Below are positions 47,440 through 57,993 of a stretch of 64,000 nucleotides of DNA, in pieces. A program made the translations under genes and the position numbers. Under the pieces are notes generated by a model, which saw nothing but the letters and a program-made list of their open reading frames with translations, was not told where the DNA came from and did not search any database. How positions within the stretch are numbered: the first letter of the stretch is position 1; each line of letters opens with the position of its first letter. The stretch comes from Spiribacter salinus M19-40 (GTDB taxonomy: Bacteria > Pseudomonadota > Gammaproteobacteria > Nitrococcales > Nitrococcaceae), in the NCBI RefSeq assembly GCF_000319575.2, contig NC_021291.1, positions 62,001-126,000 on the forward strand. The letters run 5' to 3'.

Positions 47440-48113
47440 GAGTAAGCGCTCTCCTCGAAGTTCATGGCCCAGAAGTCCGTCTCAAGGCGGGTCGCCTCGC
47501 GGAATATCTGGGCGATCTGTGCAATGCGGGGCGCTGGGAGCCGCTCCATGCGCGCATTAATCCAGTCCCGCTCACTTTGCGCGGCCGCCTGGAACTCGTC
47601 ACTCTCGTACATGCCGATCCAGGCGTCATAGGGGTTTGCGGCGCCGCGGACGGTGAATGACTGGGCGTTGATCCAGTCGGCGATCTCCGCATAGCCGATG
47701 ACACAGGGAGCGAGGGCGACATGTAGATCCAGCAGATCGCCGCGCTGCCCGGTATCGAGCACGTAGCGCGTGTAGGCCGTGGTGGGGCGCGCCTCTGGCG
47801 TCTGTTCCAGGGCGGCCTCGCTAATCCCCCAGCCCGCGCAATACTCGACGTGCAGGCCAAGCTCCAGATCTAGAATCGCCTTCAGCCCCTCATGGGCCTG
47901 GCGCAGGTCGGCAAGCGTCCGGCTTTTATAGGCGGCTAGCGCGTAGGCACGGGCAAAGTGAATCAGGAAAAGGTAATCCTGCTGAAGGTAGTGCTGAAAG
48001 GCGGCCTTGGGGAGCGAGCCATCGGCCAATTCGCGAAGGAAGCGGTGCTGCGTATACGCCTGCCAGTCGTCATGGCAGCGGTTTTTGAGGAGGCAGAAGT
48101 TCGGGCTATCCAT
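47436..48113 (-). CDS. tenA: TenA family aminopyrimidine aminohydrolase / thiaminase II
   Basis: A 225-residue all-helical protein. The family signature is visible: FQHYLQQDYLFLIHFARAYALA near the N-terminus, and ALAPCVIGYAEIADWI with the nucleophilic Cys. TenA salvages thiamine pyrimidine from degraded thiamine. The start at 48113 is the first residue of conserved sequence; an upstream start to 48140 is less likely. It begins 43 bases after tRNA-Ile2 on the same strand with no terminator in between and no room for a TPP riboswitch. Confidence 0.9.
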   Translation of the reverse strand: MDSPNFCLLKNRCHDDWQAYTQHRFLRELADGSLPKAAFQHYLQQDYLFLIHFARAYALAAYKSRTLADLRQAHEGLKAILDLELGLHVEYCAGWGISEAALEQTPEARPTTAYTRYVLDTGQRGDLLDLHVALAPCVIGYAEIADWINAQSFTVRGAANPYDAWIGMYESDEFQAAAQSERDWINARMERLPAPRIAQIAQIFREATRLETDFWAMNFEESAYS

Positions 48114-48156
48114 CGTTCGAGTATGACAAACGACGGCCAATCAGCCTATCAGTGAA

Positions 48157-48232
48157 TGGTGGGCCCGCCAGGATTCGAACCTGGAACCAAAGGATTATGA
48201 GTCCTCTGCTCTAACCATTGAGCTACGGGCCC
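48157..48232 (-). tRNA. ileX: tRNA-Ile2 with CAT anticodon (lysidine type; tRNA-Met not fully excluded)
   Basis: A 76-base cloverleaf with encoded CCA. The acceptor pairs GGGCCCG with CGGGCCC, the D arm is GCTC/GAGC, the anticodon loop is CTCATAA and the T arm is CCAGG-TTCGAAT-CCTGG. Identity as Ile2 rests on C4-G69 and C5-G68 pairs (TilS determinants), a D-loop lacking the elongator-Met pattern, and proximity to rpoD, as with ileX in E. coli. CAU would be modified to lysidine to read AUA. Confidence 0.85.
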
Positions 48233-48262
48233 GATCAAAGACCTTATCTCCGCAGCCTGAAC

Positions 48263-48268
48263 ACTATA
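48263..48268 (-). promoter_or_regulatory. Candidate -10 element of the tRNA-Ile2 gene
   Basis: TATAGT on the minus strand, 30 bases before the tRNA 5' end, followed by a GC-rich stretch as in stringently controlled promoters. No clear -35. Confidence 0.4.
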
Positions 48269-48304
48269 AGAGATCGTTGCGAAAACGGACATGGATTTAA
48301 GGCG

Positions 48305-48332
48305 AAAAAAAACCCCGCGAGGCGGGGTTTTT
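48305..48332 (-). terminator. Rho-independent terminator of the second porin
   Basis: AACCCCGC-GAG-GCGGGGTT with A/T tracts on both sides; on the minus strand it ends in a run of eight T. It lies 19 bases past the stop of the porin at 48351-49277 and could work in both directions. Confidence 0.92.
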
Positions 48333-48350
48333 CTGGGGGAGGTCAGTTCT

Positions 48351-49277
48351 TTAGAACTGCCAGCGGCTACCGACGTATACGTTGTCGGCAGAGGTGCCGT
48401 CACTATTTTCGCCGTTGGTCATACCGACAAAGACATCCAGGCCGGCCCCCAGGAGAGTGCGAGCTTCGACGCCAGTGGAAGAATCATCATCGCCGTTTGC
48501 GCCGTCGTCACTGCCGTGCATCACGTATAGGGTGGTACTATCGGCAACCGGGATACCGGCTGCAATTGTGTACGGCATGTCTCCGTTGCTTGCCTGATCA
48601 TCGTCGCGGTCCTCTACGCGCGCCGTCAGTGTAGCGACGTCAAGGTCTACCGTTCCAGCAACCGTCAGGCGCTCCGTCCGAACGGTATCGGTATCCGAGT
48701 CGCTATAGACCGCTGCGAGGGTACCAACACCGATGTCTGCGCTGATCGCGAATTGAGTATCTTCAACGCCAGCACCATTCCGAGTATTGACGTAACCACC
48801 AACGGTGACCGGGGATCCCCCAAGGTCGCTCGTTACAGTGAGGCTGTCCACGGTGTTGAAATCCGCTCCACCAATGCCGTCGAAATTACGAGGCTGAAGC
48901 GCAAAGACCTGGGAATCGGCAAACTGATAGTGCAGGTCGTCGGTCCGACCGGCAGTAATGTCAGCGCCAGGGAAGCTGAAAGTAACGAAGCCGTACTCGA
49001 CATACGGATCGCCAGCCGCCCCACCATTTCCGCCATAGTTTGAAAGCCGTGAATAGTAGCTAGCATCAATGCCGCCAAGCAGATCGGTGGCAGAGCCAGA
49101 GGCAGCGATGTGCCAGTTGTTCATGTTCAGACTGTCGTCTGTGTTCTCGTCTGCATCTTCGAAAATCGTCTGGATGCGTCCGGACAGGTTCGGCCCATCG
49201 ACGTGCTCATCAGCGATTGCAGCGGTGCTGCCGATCATTGCGGCTGCGGTGAACAGCGCGATATTCATTTTCTTCAT
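48351..49277 (-). CDS. Acidic outer-membrane porin
   Basis: 308 residues with a signal peptide (NIALFTAAAMIGSTAAIA) and a beta-barrel pattern ending YVGSRWQF, a terminal Phe as expected for outer-membrane proteins. It is Asp-rich and Gly-rich (EDADENTDDS, DDGANGDDDSS). It resembles general diffusion porins but is not obviously a duplicate of the porin at 45.5 kb. AAGGGG lies before the ATG. A long untranslated leader is likely. Confidence 0.85.
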   Translation of the reverse strand: MKKMNIALFTAAAMIGSTAAIADEHVDGPNLSGRIQTIFEDADENTDDSLNMNNWHIAASGSATDLLGGIDASYYSRLSNYGGNGGAAGDPYVEYGFVTFSFPGADITAGRTDDLHYQFADSQVFALQPRNFDGIGGADFNTVDSLTVTSDLGGSPVTVGGYVNTRNGAGVEDTQFAISADIGVGTLAAVYSDSDTDTVRTERLTVAGTVDLDVATLTARVEDRDDDQASNGDMPYTIAAGIPVADSTTLYVMHGSDDGANGDDDSSTGVEARTLLGAGLDVFVGMTNGENSDGTSADNVYVGSRWQF

Positions 49278-49617
49278 TTCTGACCCCTTTATTGTCAGTC
49301 AAAACAACATGTTGTCTTCACTCGGGTTGGGCTGCGTTGCAGCGCCGAGACCCGGTTGAACATCGGCAGAGCTGGTTTTGTGGCGTAAAGCCAACACCTG
49401 TCTCTTTCCCGATACACGGAAGGTATACCGGGTTGTAACCGCGTTGCAACCTTTTTCAACAAAAAAGTTCACATGACGTTTGTGCGCCAAGTTGCTGATT
49501 AATAGTGGCACGTTGAATTTGGGGCAGGGAAAGACATACAGACCAGCCTCAAGGCTGTTGTTGTCTGAGCACAACGCTACGCCCCGGCGGCGTCGCTTCC
49601 GCGGGGCGTTTCGCGTC
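49278..49617. promoter_or_regulatory. Porin leader/promoter region and rpoD 3' region
   Basis: This 340-base gap has no credible gene. On the minus strand TTGCAA (49444-49449) and TATACC (49422-49427), 16 bases apart, are a candidate porin promoter, which would give a leader of about 140 bases. In that leader lies the perfect palindrome ACAACATGTTGT (49304-49315), 27 bases before the ATG. Confidence 0.4.
49579..49609 (-). terminator. GC-rich hairpin after rpoD, possible terminator
   Basis: ACGCCCCG and CGGGGCGT pair across a 15-base centre that can itself pair. It lies 9 bases after the rpoD stop. No T-run follows, so termination is uncertain. Confidence 0.4.
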
Positions 49618-51480
<1,863 letters not shown>

Positions 51481-51560
51481 ATGCTACCGATGCTGTAGGT
51501 GATCCGGTGGGAGCCGCGTAGTACACGCCAACCGTGAACTATAACCGTCACTCCGCTTTA

Positions 51561-53306
51561 TCACAACGCTTTGAGCCGAATCCACTCTTCCCATTCCTCG
51601 GGGGTGAGGGTGCCGGCCTGCAGTCGCTCGTTCAGCGATTGCAGCCGCCGGTCGGCATGCAGGTGACGGACTCGGTTCATGGCGTCCGCAAATTCCGAGC
51701 CCAACCCCGATGCCGGCACTAGATGATCCCAGGTGGCGAGCTTCCATAACGCGGCCTCGTGTTCGCTGTCCTGAAATCGCTCAAGCATTGCACTGGTGGT
51801 GATGTGGGGCTCGTGGCGGGCTAATTCAAGCAGTTGCACGAGCAGCGGCAGGCCGGGCAGATCGTCCAGACCCTTGAGGGACTCGATGTCCTCGACCTCG
51901 TTGGCCAGGCTCGGTTGCTCGAGCAGCAGTGCTATAGCTAGTCGTACGGGGGTCCGTCGCACCCCGCTGCCATCGGCAAGGCCAGGCTCCGGGGCGCTGG
52001 GTCGCCGCGTGCGCTCCGGCTTGTGGCGGCCATCCACGACACCCTCCAGATAATCGGTGTCCAGCCGGCCGAGACTGGCGATGCGCTCGAGCAGCATATG
52101 CCGGTAGACATCCGGTGGCAGGCGCTGGAGGAGCGGAATGGCTTTTTCGATAAATCGGGCGCGGCCGTCCATGCTTTGCATATCAACGCCATCACTGAGA
52201 TGGGTGACGAGGTGTTCAGACAGCGAGGTCGCTTGCGTGAGGTGCGCCTCAAAGCCTTCCCGGCCCTCGGTGCGCACGAGGCTGTCCGGGTCTTCGCCAT
52301 CCGGCAGGAACAAAAAGCGCACCTGCCGGCCCTGGCGCATCGCTGGCAGGGCGCTCTCCAGCGCCCGCCAAGCCGCCCGCCGCCCGGCCTCATCGCCATC
52401 GAAGCAGAAAATAATGTCACTGCTCGCGCGAAAGAGCCGCTCGACTTGATGGGTTGAGGTGGCGGTGCCGAGTGTGGCCATTGCCCGCGGAACGCCGTGC
52501 TCTGCCAGCGCAACGACATCCATGTAGCCCTCCACCACCACGATGTCCGGTGGGTGGCGATCGGCAAGGAGGACCTCGTGGAGGCCGTAGAGCTCCTGGC
52601 CTTTTTGGAAGACGGGCGTCTCCGGCGAGTTGAGGTATTTGGGTTCGCCGTCGTCGAGCACCCGCCCACCGAATCCAATGGTGCGCCCGCGCCGGTCGCG
52701 GATGGGAAAGATGATCCGATCCCGGAAGCGATCGTAGGTGCGGTTACCTTCCCGCTCGATGAGCAGGCCGGCCCGTTGCAGGTTGCTGGGATCGCCCAGC
52801 GCTTTGAGCAGGTTATCCCAGCCCGGAGGCGCGAAGCCGATGGCGTAACGTTGAGCGATCTCCCCGCTCACGCCGCGCTGGCGCAGGTACTCGATGGCCC
52901 GCTCGCGCTGGGGGTGTTGGCGCAGCCAACCCTGAAACGTGCGGCTTGCCCGCTCGAGTAGGTCGTAGAGCGCGCCTTGCTCCGGGCGTGGGGCGGCCTG
53001 TCGGGATTCTTCAGGGATTTCCATGCCCGCGAGCGTGGCGAGTTGCTCGACCGCCTCGCGAAACTCGAGCCGATCGTATTCCATGAGAAAGCGAATGGCG
53101 CTGCCATGCGCCCCACAACCAAAGCAGTGGTAGAACTGCTTGTCGGCGGCAACGGTAAACGAGGGGGTCTTTTCGCCATGGAAAGGACACAGGCCGTGGA
53201 AGTTGCTGCCAGAGCGGCGAAGTTGCACGCGCTCGCCCACCACTTCCGCGATGTCCACGCGGGCAAGCAGCTCGTCGATAAAGTGATCAGGAATACGACC
53301 GGCCAT
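51561..53306 (-). CDS. dnaG: DNA primase DnaG
   Basis: Synthesises RNA primers at the replication fork, 581 residues. The CHC2 zinc ribbon is GLCPFHGEKTPSF...HCFGCG, the RNA polymerase core includes RDRRGRTIGFGGR, TOPRIM is IVVVEGYMDVVAL with DGDEAGRRAAWR, and a C-terminal helicase-interacting region follows. It is central in the macromolecular synthesis operon. Confidence 0.98.
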   Translation of the reverse strand: MAGRIPDHFIDELLARVDIAEVVGERVQLRRSGSNFHGLCPFHGEKTPSFTVAADKQFYHCFGCGAHGSAIRFLMEYDRLEFREAVEQLATLAGMEIPEESRQAAPRPEQGALYDLLERASRTFQGWLRQHPQRERAIEYLRQRGVSGEIAQRYAIGFAPPGWDNLLKALGDPSNLQRAGLLIEREGNRTYDRFRDRIIFPIRDRRGRTIGFGGRVLDDGEPKYLNSPETPVFQKGQELYGLHEVLLADRHPPDIVVVEGYMDVVALAEHGVPRAMATLGTATSTHQVERLFRASSDIIFCFDGDEAGRRAAWRALESALPAMRQGRQVRFLFLPDGEDPDSLVRTEGREGFEAHLTQATSLSEHLVTHLSDGVDMQSMDGRARFIEKAIPLLQRLPPDVYRHMLLERIASLGRLDTDYLEGVVDGRHKPERTRRPSAPEPGLADGSGVRRTPVRLAIALLLEQPSLANEVEDIESLKGLDDLPGLPLLVQLLELARHEPHITTSAMLERFQDSEHEAALWKLATWDHLVPASGLGSEFADAMNRVRHLHADRRLQSLNERLQAGTLTPEEWEEWIRLKAL

Positions 53307-53356
53307 GGGCTCATACCTTACGGCAAAGCGCCGGGTGGCAGCAGAGGAATGTGTCG

Positions 53357-53803
53357 CTATTGAAGGTGGGCTTTCACGCGGGCGCTGACATCGCTCATGT
53401 CGGCGCGGCCCTGCACCTGGGGCTTGAGCAGGCCCATGGCCTTGCCCATGTCGCGAATGCCCTCGGCGCCACTGTCGCGGATGGCGGCGGTGACGAGCGC
53501 GTCGATTTCGGCATCGGTCAGGGGCTGGGGCAGGAATTCGCCAATGATGGCGATCTCGGCGTGTTCAGCGGCGGCGAGTTCATCCCGACCGGCAGACTCG
53601 TACTGCTCGACGGATTCGCGCCGCTGTTTGACCATTTTATCGAGGATAACCAGCACATCGGCGTTGTCCAGCTCGCGACGCTCATCAACTTCTTTTTGCT
53701 TGATCGCGGCGCTGATCATGCGCAGTGTGCCGAGGCGGGGTTTATCGCCGGCGCGCATCGCCGCTTTGACCGCATCGGTAATGCGCGTCTTGAGAATGCT
53801 CAC
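53357..53803 (-). CDS. yqeY: YqeY/GatB-like domain protein
   Basis: 148 residues with a helical GatB/YqeY fold: KAAMRAGDKPRLGTLRMISAAIKQKEVDER and ADVLVILDKMVKQRRESVEQYESAGR. It resembles the tRNA-binding tail of GatB; its role is unproven. Conserved between rpsU and dnaG. Confidence 0.95.
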   Translation of the reverse strand: MSILKTRITDAVKAAMRAGDKPRLGTLRMISAAIKQKEVDERRELDNADVLVILDKMVKQRRESVEQYESAGRDELAAAEHAEIAIIGEFLPQPLTDAEIDALVTAAIRDSGAEGIRDMGKAMGLLKPQVQGRADMSDVSARVKAHLQ

Positions 53804-53815
53804 CGGCCGGCCTGC

Positions 53816-54031
53816 TTAGTAGAGGCGCTGGGTGCGCTGGCTCTCGCGCTGGACGCGCTTGGCATGGCGCTTTACCGCGGCCGCCTGCTTGCGCTTGCGC
53901 TCCTGGGTGGGCTTTTCATAATGCTCGCGGCGGCGTACCTCGGAGAGGACACCGGCCTTCTCGCATGACCGCTTGAAGCGGCGGAGGGCCACCTCAAAGG
54001 GCTCGTTTTCGCGAACCTTAACGCTCGGCAT
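53816..54031 (-). CDS. rpsU: 30S ribosomal protein S21
   Basis: 71 basic residues starting [27 protein letters not shown] and ending in an Arg/Lys-rich helix, the normal S21 pattern. S21 sits near the anti-Shine-Dalgarno of 16S rRNA. First gene of the rpsU-yqeY-dnaG-rpoD operon, divergent from tsaD as in E. coli. Confidence 0.98.
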   Translation of the reverse strand: MPSVKVRENEPFEVALRRFKRSCEKAGVLSEVRRREHYEKPTQERKRKQAAAVKRHAKRVQRESQRTQRLY

Positions 54032-54096
54032 AGAGTTCTGACCTTACCGTTGAACTGTAATCGACGTATGATCGGCCTGCGCCAATCGAGCCCGGT

Positions 54097-54125
54097 AGTG
54101 TAAGCCTGGCCACCACCAAATGCAA
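54097..54125 (-). promoter_or_regulatory. Candidate rpsU operon promoter
   Basis: On the minus strand, TTGCAT (54120-54125) and TACACT (54097-54102) with a 17-base spacer, about 66 bases before the rpsU ATG. The match is moderate. Confidence 0.35.
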
Positions 54126-54147
54126 AAGCCCGTGAGCTTGTCATGTC

Positions 54148-55188
54148 ATGACCGTGTTGGGGATCGAGACCTCTTGCGATGAGACCGGCCTTGCGCTTTA
54201 CAGCGCGGCGGACGGGCTGCTGGCGCATCAGCTCCACAGCCAGGTGGACACCCACGCCCTGTACGGCGGTGTCGTGCCTGAGTTGGCCTCGCGCGATCAC
54301 ATTCAGCGCGTCCTGCCCCTGGCCCAGGCCTGCCTTGAAGAGGCCGGCTTGCAGCGCGGTGATCTCACTGGGATCGCCTACACCCGTGGCCCCGGGCTTG
54401 CCGGGGCGTTGTTGGTGGGCGCTTCGGTGGCGCGGAGCCTGGCCTGGGCGATGAACTGCCCCGTGCTGGGTATCCATCATATGGAGGCGCACTTGCTCGC
54501 CCCCATGCTTGAGCCTGATCCGCCGGCGTTCCCGTTTCTGGCCCTGCTGGTCTCTGGCGGTCACACCATGCTGGTCCAGGTGGCGGCGATTGGTCGCTAC
54601 GAGGTGCTGGGTGAGTCGGTGGACGATGCCGCTGGCGAGGCCTTTGATAAGACCGCCAAGCTCCTCGGCCTGCCGTATCCCGGCGGGCCGCAGCTTGAGG
54701 CCCTGGCGCGCCAGGGTGATCCGCAGCGGTTTCGGTTTCCGCGACCGATGACTGATCGCCCCGGCCTTGATTTCAGTTTTAGCGGGCTGAAGACCGCCGT
54801 GGTGAACACCGTGCGCGAGGCCGGCACGGATGCACAAACCCAGGCCGACGTCGCCCGGGGTTTTCAGGATGCGGTGGTTGAAACGATGGCCATTAAGATC
54901 CGCCGGGCGTTAAAGCACACGGGTGCCCGCCATTTGGTGGTGGCCGGTGGCGTTGGCGCCAATCAGGCGCTGCGTGATCGCCTGCGCGATGTGGCCGAGG
55001 CCGAAGGCGCCCAGGTGGCCTATCCGCGGCTGGCGTTTTGTACCGACAACGGCGCCATGATTGCGTATGCGGGGCATTGTCGACTCGCCGCCGGTGAGCA
55101 GGATCGCGATGACGTGGACGTGCGGCCGCGCTGGCCGATGAGTGAGCTGCAAGCTCCGGGGCCTGCTGCCGCGCCGGCCGCGGGTTAA
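54148..55188 (+). CDS. tsaD: tRNA t6A37 threonylcarbamoyltransferase TsaD
   Basis: Adds threonylcarbamoyl to A37 of ANN-decoding tRNAs. The 346-residue ASKHA protein has [10 protein letters not shown], the iron ligand motif [32 protein letters not shown] and [10 protein letters not shown]. Divergent from rpsU. No clear ribosome site is seen. Confidence 0.97.
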   Translation: MTVLGIETSCDETGLALYSAADGLLAHQLHSQVDTHALYGGVVPELASRDHIQRVLPLAQACLEEAGLQRGDLTGIAYTRGPGLAGALLVGASVARSLAWAMNCPVLGIHHMEAHLLAPMLEPDPPAFPFLALLVSGGHTMLVQVAAIGRYEVLGESVDDAAGEAFDKTAKLLGLPYPGGPQLEALARQGDPQRFRFPRPMTDRPGLDFSFSGLKTAVVNTVREAGTDAQTQADVARGFQDAVVETMAIKIRRALKHTGARHLVVAGGVGANQALRDRLRDVAEAEGAQVAYPRLAFCTDNGAMIAYAGHCRLAAGEQDRDDVDVRPRWPMSELQAPGPAAAPAAG

Positions 55189-55192
55189 GGGC

Positions 55193-55783
55193 TTACTTCC
55201 CCTTGCCGATCCGCGGTTCTGTGCCTGCGGCGATGCGGCGGATATTGCCGCGGTGGCGCCAGGCGGTGAGCCCGGCCATGGCCCCCGCGGCGGCAGCGAG
55301 CGCGGGCGAGCCAATAAGGACCAGACAGTAAACCGGGGCAAGCGCGAAGCTGAGCAGCGCGGCCAGCGAGGAGATCCGAGCCAGGGCGGCCACGACGAGC
55401 CACGTCCCCACCACAGCCAGGCCCACCGGCCACGACCAGGCCAGCATCACCCCCAGCCCGGTGGCGATGCCCTTACCGCCACGAAAGCCAAAGAACACGG
55501 GATAAAGATGGCCGAGAAAGGCGGCGAGCCCCACCGCAGCCAGCATCCAGGGGGACACCCCGGTCAGATGGGCGATCAGCACGGGCACCACGCCTTTCAG
55601 GCCATCAGCAATCAGGGTGATGGCGGCGGCTTTGCGACCACCAAGGCGGAGCAGGTTGGTGGCGCCCGGGTTGCCGCTGCCGCCTTGCCGGGGATCGCCG
55701 AGCCCCATCAGGCGAGCGACGACGATGCCGGCGGATACAGAGCCAGCCAGATACCCCAGAACGACCAGCAATATCCCGAACAT
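55193..55783 (-). CDS. plsY: Acyl-phosphate glycerol-3-phosphate acyltransferase PlsY
   Basis: First acylation in phospholipid synthesis, inner membrane. About 196 residues, five hydrophobic helices, with GSGNPGATNLLRLGG, HLYPVFFGFRGGKGIATGLGV and the C-terminal RHRGNIRRIAAGTE motifs. ATG 55783 is chosen as it begins the conserved sequence; the longer reading to 55846 adds a non-membrane Pro/Gly stretch. It converges with tsaD (4 bases) and diverges from folB. Confidence 0.96.
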   Translation of the reverse strand: MFGILLVVLGYLAGSVSAGIVVARLMGLGDPRQGGSGNPGATNLLRLGGRKAAAITLIADGLKGVVPVLIAHLTGVSPWMLAAVGLAAFLGHLYPVFFGFRGGKGIATGLGVMLAWSWPVGLAVVGTWLVVAALARISSLAALLSFALAPVYCLVLIGSPALAAAAGAMAGLTAWRHRGNIRRIAAGTEPRIGKGK

Positions 55784-55863
55784 GCCGGCATTCCACCCCG
55801 TGGCCCGGCCGGGGTCAAGCAGGCCTTGTGCTCCCCGCGGTGACATGGAATGCTCACTCGCCC

Positions 55864-56226
55864 ATGGACACGGTATTCCTGCAAGGCCTCGAGCTGCGCT
55901 CGGTAATTGGCGTACATGCCTGGGAGCGGGCGTTCGCCCAGCGACTGAAACTCGATTTACGCCTGGCTGTGGATACCGGTGCAGCCGCCGCCTCCGATGA
56001 CCTGGCCGACGCGGTGGACTATGCCGCGCTGGCCGAGCAACTCACCCAAACGGCCGCGGCCGCTGACTGCCAACTCATTGAGGCACTGGCTGATCGGCTG
56101 GCCGCGACCGTGCTGAGCCACGCCGCCATTCAGTCGGTTGACCTGACCCTTCATAAGCCCGGCGCCCTGCCGGCGGCAACGGATGTCGGGGTGGCGATCA
56201 CCCGCAGTCAGCAAGAGGCCCCATGA
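55864..56226 (+). CDS. folB: Dihydroneopterin aldolase
   Basis: Folate synthesis, 120 residues. It begins MDTVFLQGLELRSVIGVHAWER, has the catalytic Glu/Lys contexts QLIEALADRLAATVL and LTLHKPGALPAATDVGV. Its TGA overlaps the folK ATG, so successive folate enzymes are coupled. Confidence 0.95.
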   Translation: MDTVFLQGLELRSVIGVHAWERAFAQRLKLDLRLAVDTGAAAASDDLADAVDYAALAEQLTQTAAAADCQLIEALADRLAATVLSHAAIQSVDLTLHKPGALPAATDVGVAITRSQQEAP

Positions 56227-56735
56227 CCCGCGCCTATCTCAGCATTGGCAGTAACATCGAGCCGGAGCGCCATGTGCGCGCCGCTGTCGCCGCCCTGCAT
56301 GCGCGCTATGGCGAGCTTATCCTCTCGCCGGTTTATCAGACGCCCGCGGTCGGGTTTGACGGTGCGGATTTCTACAACCTGGTCATTGGCCTCGATACCG
56401 AGGAGTCCGCTGAGCAACTCGCCGCGGCCTGTCGCGAGATTGAAACCGATCAGGGACGCACCCGCGGTGCGCAGCGCTTTAGCGCGCGGACCCTCGATAT
56501 TGATTTACTCACGCTGGGGAACATCTTGCGTGAGGATGTACCGATTCTGCCGCGTGACGAAATCCAGAAGTACGCGTTCGTGCTCAAGCCACTGGCGGAT
56601 GTGGCCCCGGATGAGCGTCATCCGGTGGATGGACGCCGCTACGCCGATCTTTGGGCGGAGTTCGAGGGCGAGGGGCCGAATGGTGCGGAACTGCCCCCGG
56701 TTGACCTGGACCTGACCGCCGAAGCGACCGGCTGA
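56223..56735 (+). CDS. folK: HPPK, 6-hydroxymethyl-dihydropterin pyrophosphokinase
   Basis: Follows FolB in folate synthesis. 170 residues with YLSIGSNIEPERHVRAA, the FYNLVIGLDT segment, and the Mg-binding RTLDIDLLTLG with PRDEIQKYAFVLKPL. The folB-folK order is also the pathway order. Confidence 0.96.
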   Translation: MTRAYLSIGSNIEPERHVRAAVAALHARYGELILSPVYQTPAVGFDGADFYNLVIGLDTEESAEQLAAACREIETDQGRTRGAQRFSARTLDIDLLTLGNILREDVPILPRDEIQKYAFVLKPLADVAPDERHPVDGRRYADLWAEFEGEGPNGAELPPVDLDLTAEATG

Positions 56736-56736
56736 C

Positions 56737-57927
56737 GTGGCGCGACAGACTCCGCCACCGCCCCCGCAGCCGGATGCTGCCGCGCAAGAACATAGCCGGC
56801 AGCTGCGTGAGCGGATTGATGCGGCCATTGCCATGGCGGGCGGCACCCTCGATTTTGCCGAGTACATGGCACTTGCGCTGTATGCCCCAGGGCTGGGTTA
56901 TTACAGCGCGGGCCAGCAGCGCTTCGGCGCCGAGGGCGACTTCACCACCGCGCCGCTGATGAGCGATCTATTCGCGCGCACCCTCGCCCGCGAGGTCGAG
57001 CGCATTAACGTCGCGTGTGGGGGCGACACGGTACTGGAATTCGGCGCGGGCACGGGGCAGATGGCCGCTGATATCCTGGCCGAGCTCGAGGCACGCCACG
57101 CCTTGCCCGAGCGGTATTTGATTCTGGAAGTGAGCGCTGATTTGCGGGCCCAGCAGGCCGAGACCTTGCAGTCGCGTGTGCCCGCGCTCGCCGATCGGGT
57201 GAGTTGGCTGGATCGGTTGCCGTCGACCCCGATTCGTGGCGTGATCCTGGCCAATGAGGTGATGGATGCCCTGCCGGTGCAGCGCTTTCACCGGGCAGAA
57301 ACCGGGGTTGAAGCCCTGGGCGTGGGTCATGATGAGGCTGGTGCGCTGTGTTGGCGGACCATGCCGGCCGACTCGGCGCTCGCCGAGGCGGTGGCGGCGA
57401 TCGAGTCCGAGATCGGCGATACGCTGCCCTCAGGCTATGCCTCCGAGTGGTGCCCAGGCCTCGCGCCGTGGGTCAATGCGCTCTCGGCGCTGATTGAGGC
57501 GGGCGCGGCGTTGCTGATCGACTATGGCTATCCACGGCGGGAGTATTATCATGCGCAGCGGCAGACCGGCACACTGCTGTGTCACTACCGCCATCGGGCG
57601 CATGATGATCCGTTTTACTGGCCGGGGCTGCAGGACATCACCGCCTCGGTCGATTTCACGCTGGCCGCCCGGGCGGGCCAGCAAGCCGGGCTCGAGGTGT
57701 TGGGGTTTACCACGCAGGGGAACTTCCTGACCGGTGCCGGGCTGCCACAGCTACTGGAAGAAACCGCGGCTGGCGATCCCAATCGGGCCGCCGAGCTCGC
57801 TCAGCAGGCCAAGCCGTTGCTGTTTCCCGATGAAATGGGGGAGCGCTTCAAGGTGCTGGCGCTGGGACGTGCGCTTGACGAACCGCTCGCGGGTTTTTCC
57901 TTTACCGATCATCGGCAAAGGTTGTAA
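56737..57927 (+). CDS. SAM-dependent methyltransferase, MidA/NDUFAF7 family
   Basis: 396 residues starting at GTG one base after folK. It has a Pro-rich start, then FAEYMALALYAPGLGYY, FTTAPLMSDLFARTLA, the SAM motif LEFGAGTGQMA (100-110), and ANEVMDALPVQRF. Eukaryotic relatives methylate an Arg of a complex I subunit (NDUFS2); bacterial substrates are mostly unproven. Complex I genes are not in the window, but an NDUFA9-like gene lies 2.8 kb away. Confidence 0.9.
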   Translation: MARQTPPPPPQPDAAAQEHSRQLRERIDAAIAMAGGTLDFAEYMALALYAPGLGYYSAGQQRFGAEGDFTTAPLMSDLFARTLAREVERINVACGGDTVLEFGAGTGQMAADILAELEARHALPERYLILEVSADLRAQQAETLQSRVPALADRVSWLDRLPSTPIRGVILANEVMDALPVQRFHRAETGVEALGVGHDEAGALCWRTMPADSALAEAVAAIESEIGDTLPSGYASEWCPGLAPWVNALSALIEAGAALLIDYGYPRREYYHAQRQTGTLLCHYRHRAHDDPFYWPGLQDITASVDFTLAARAGQQAGLEVLGFTTQGNFLTGAGLPQLLEETAAGDPNRAAELAQQAKPLLFPDEMGERFKVLALGRALDEPLAGFSFTDHRQRL

Positions 57928-57993
57928 CCCTCAAGACAACCCCGGTTTACTTGCTGGCAACGGCAGCACACGCAGACACAACAAAGGAAGAGC

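Noticed and set aside
48114-48156. TPP riboswitch before tenA
   Set aside because: Only 43 bases lie between tRNA and tenA, too few for a TPP aptamer, and no THI-box sequence is seen.
49544-49557. CAGCC-TCAA-GGCTG as plus-strand terminator
   Set aside because: The stem is only 5 bp, the T-rich tail is interrupted, and no plus-strand gene ends there.
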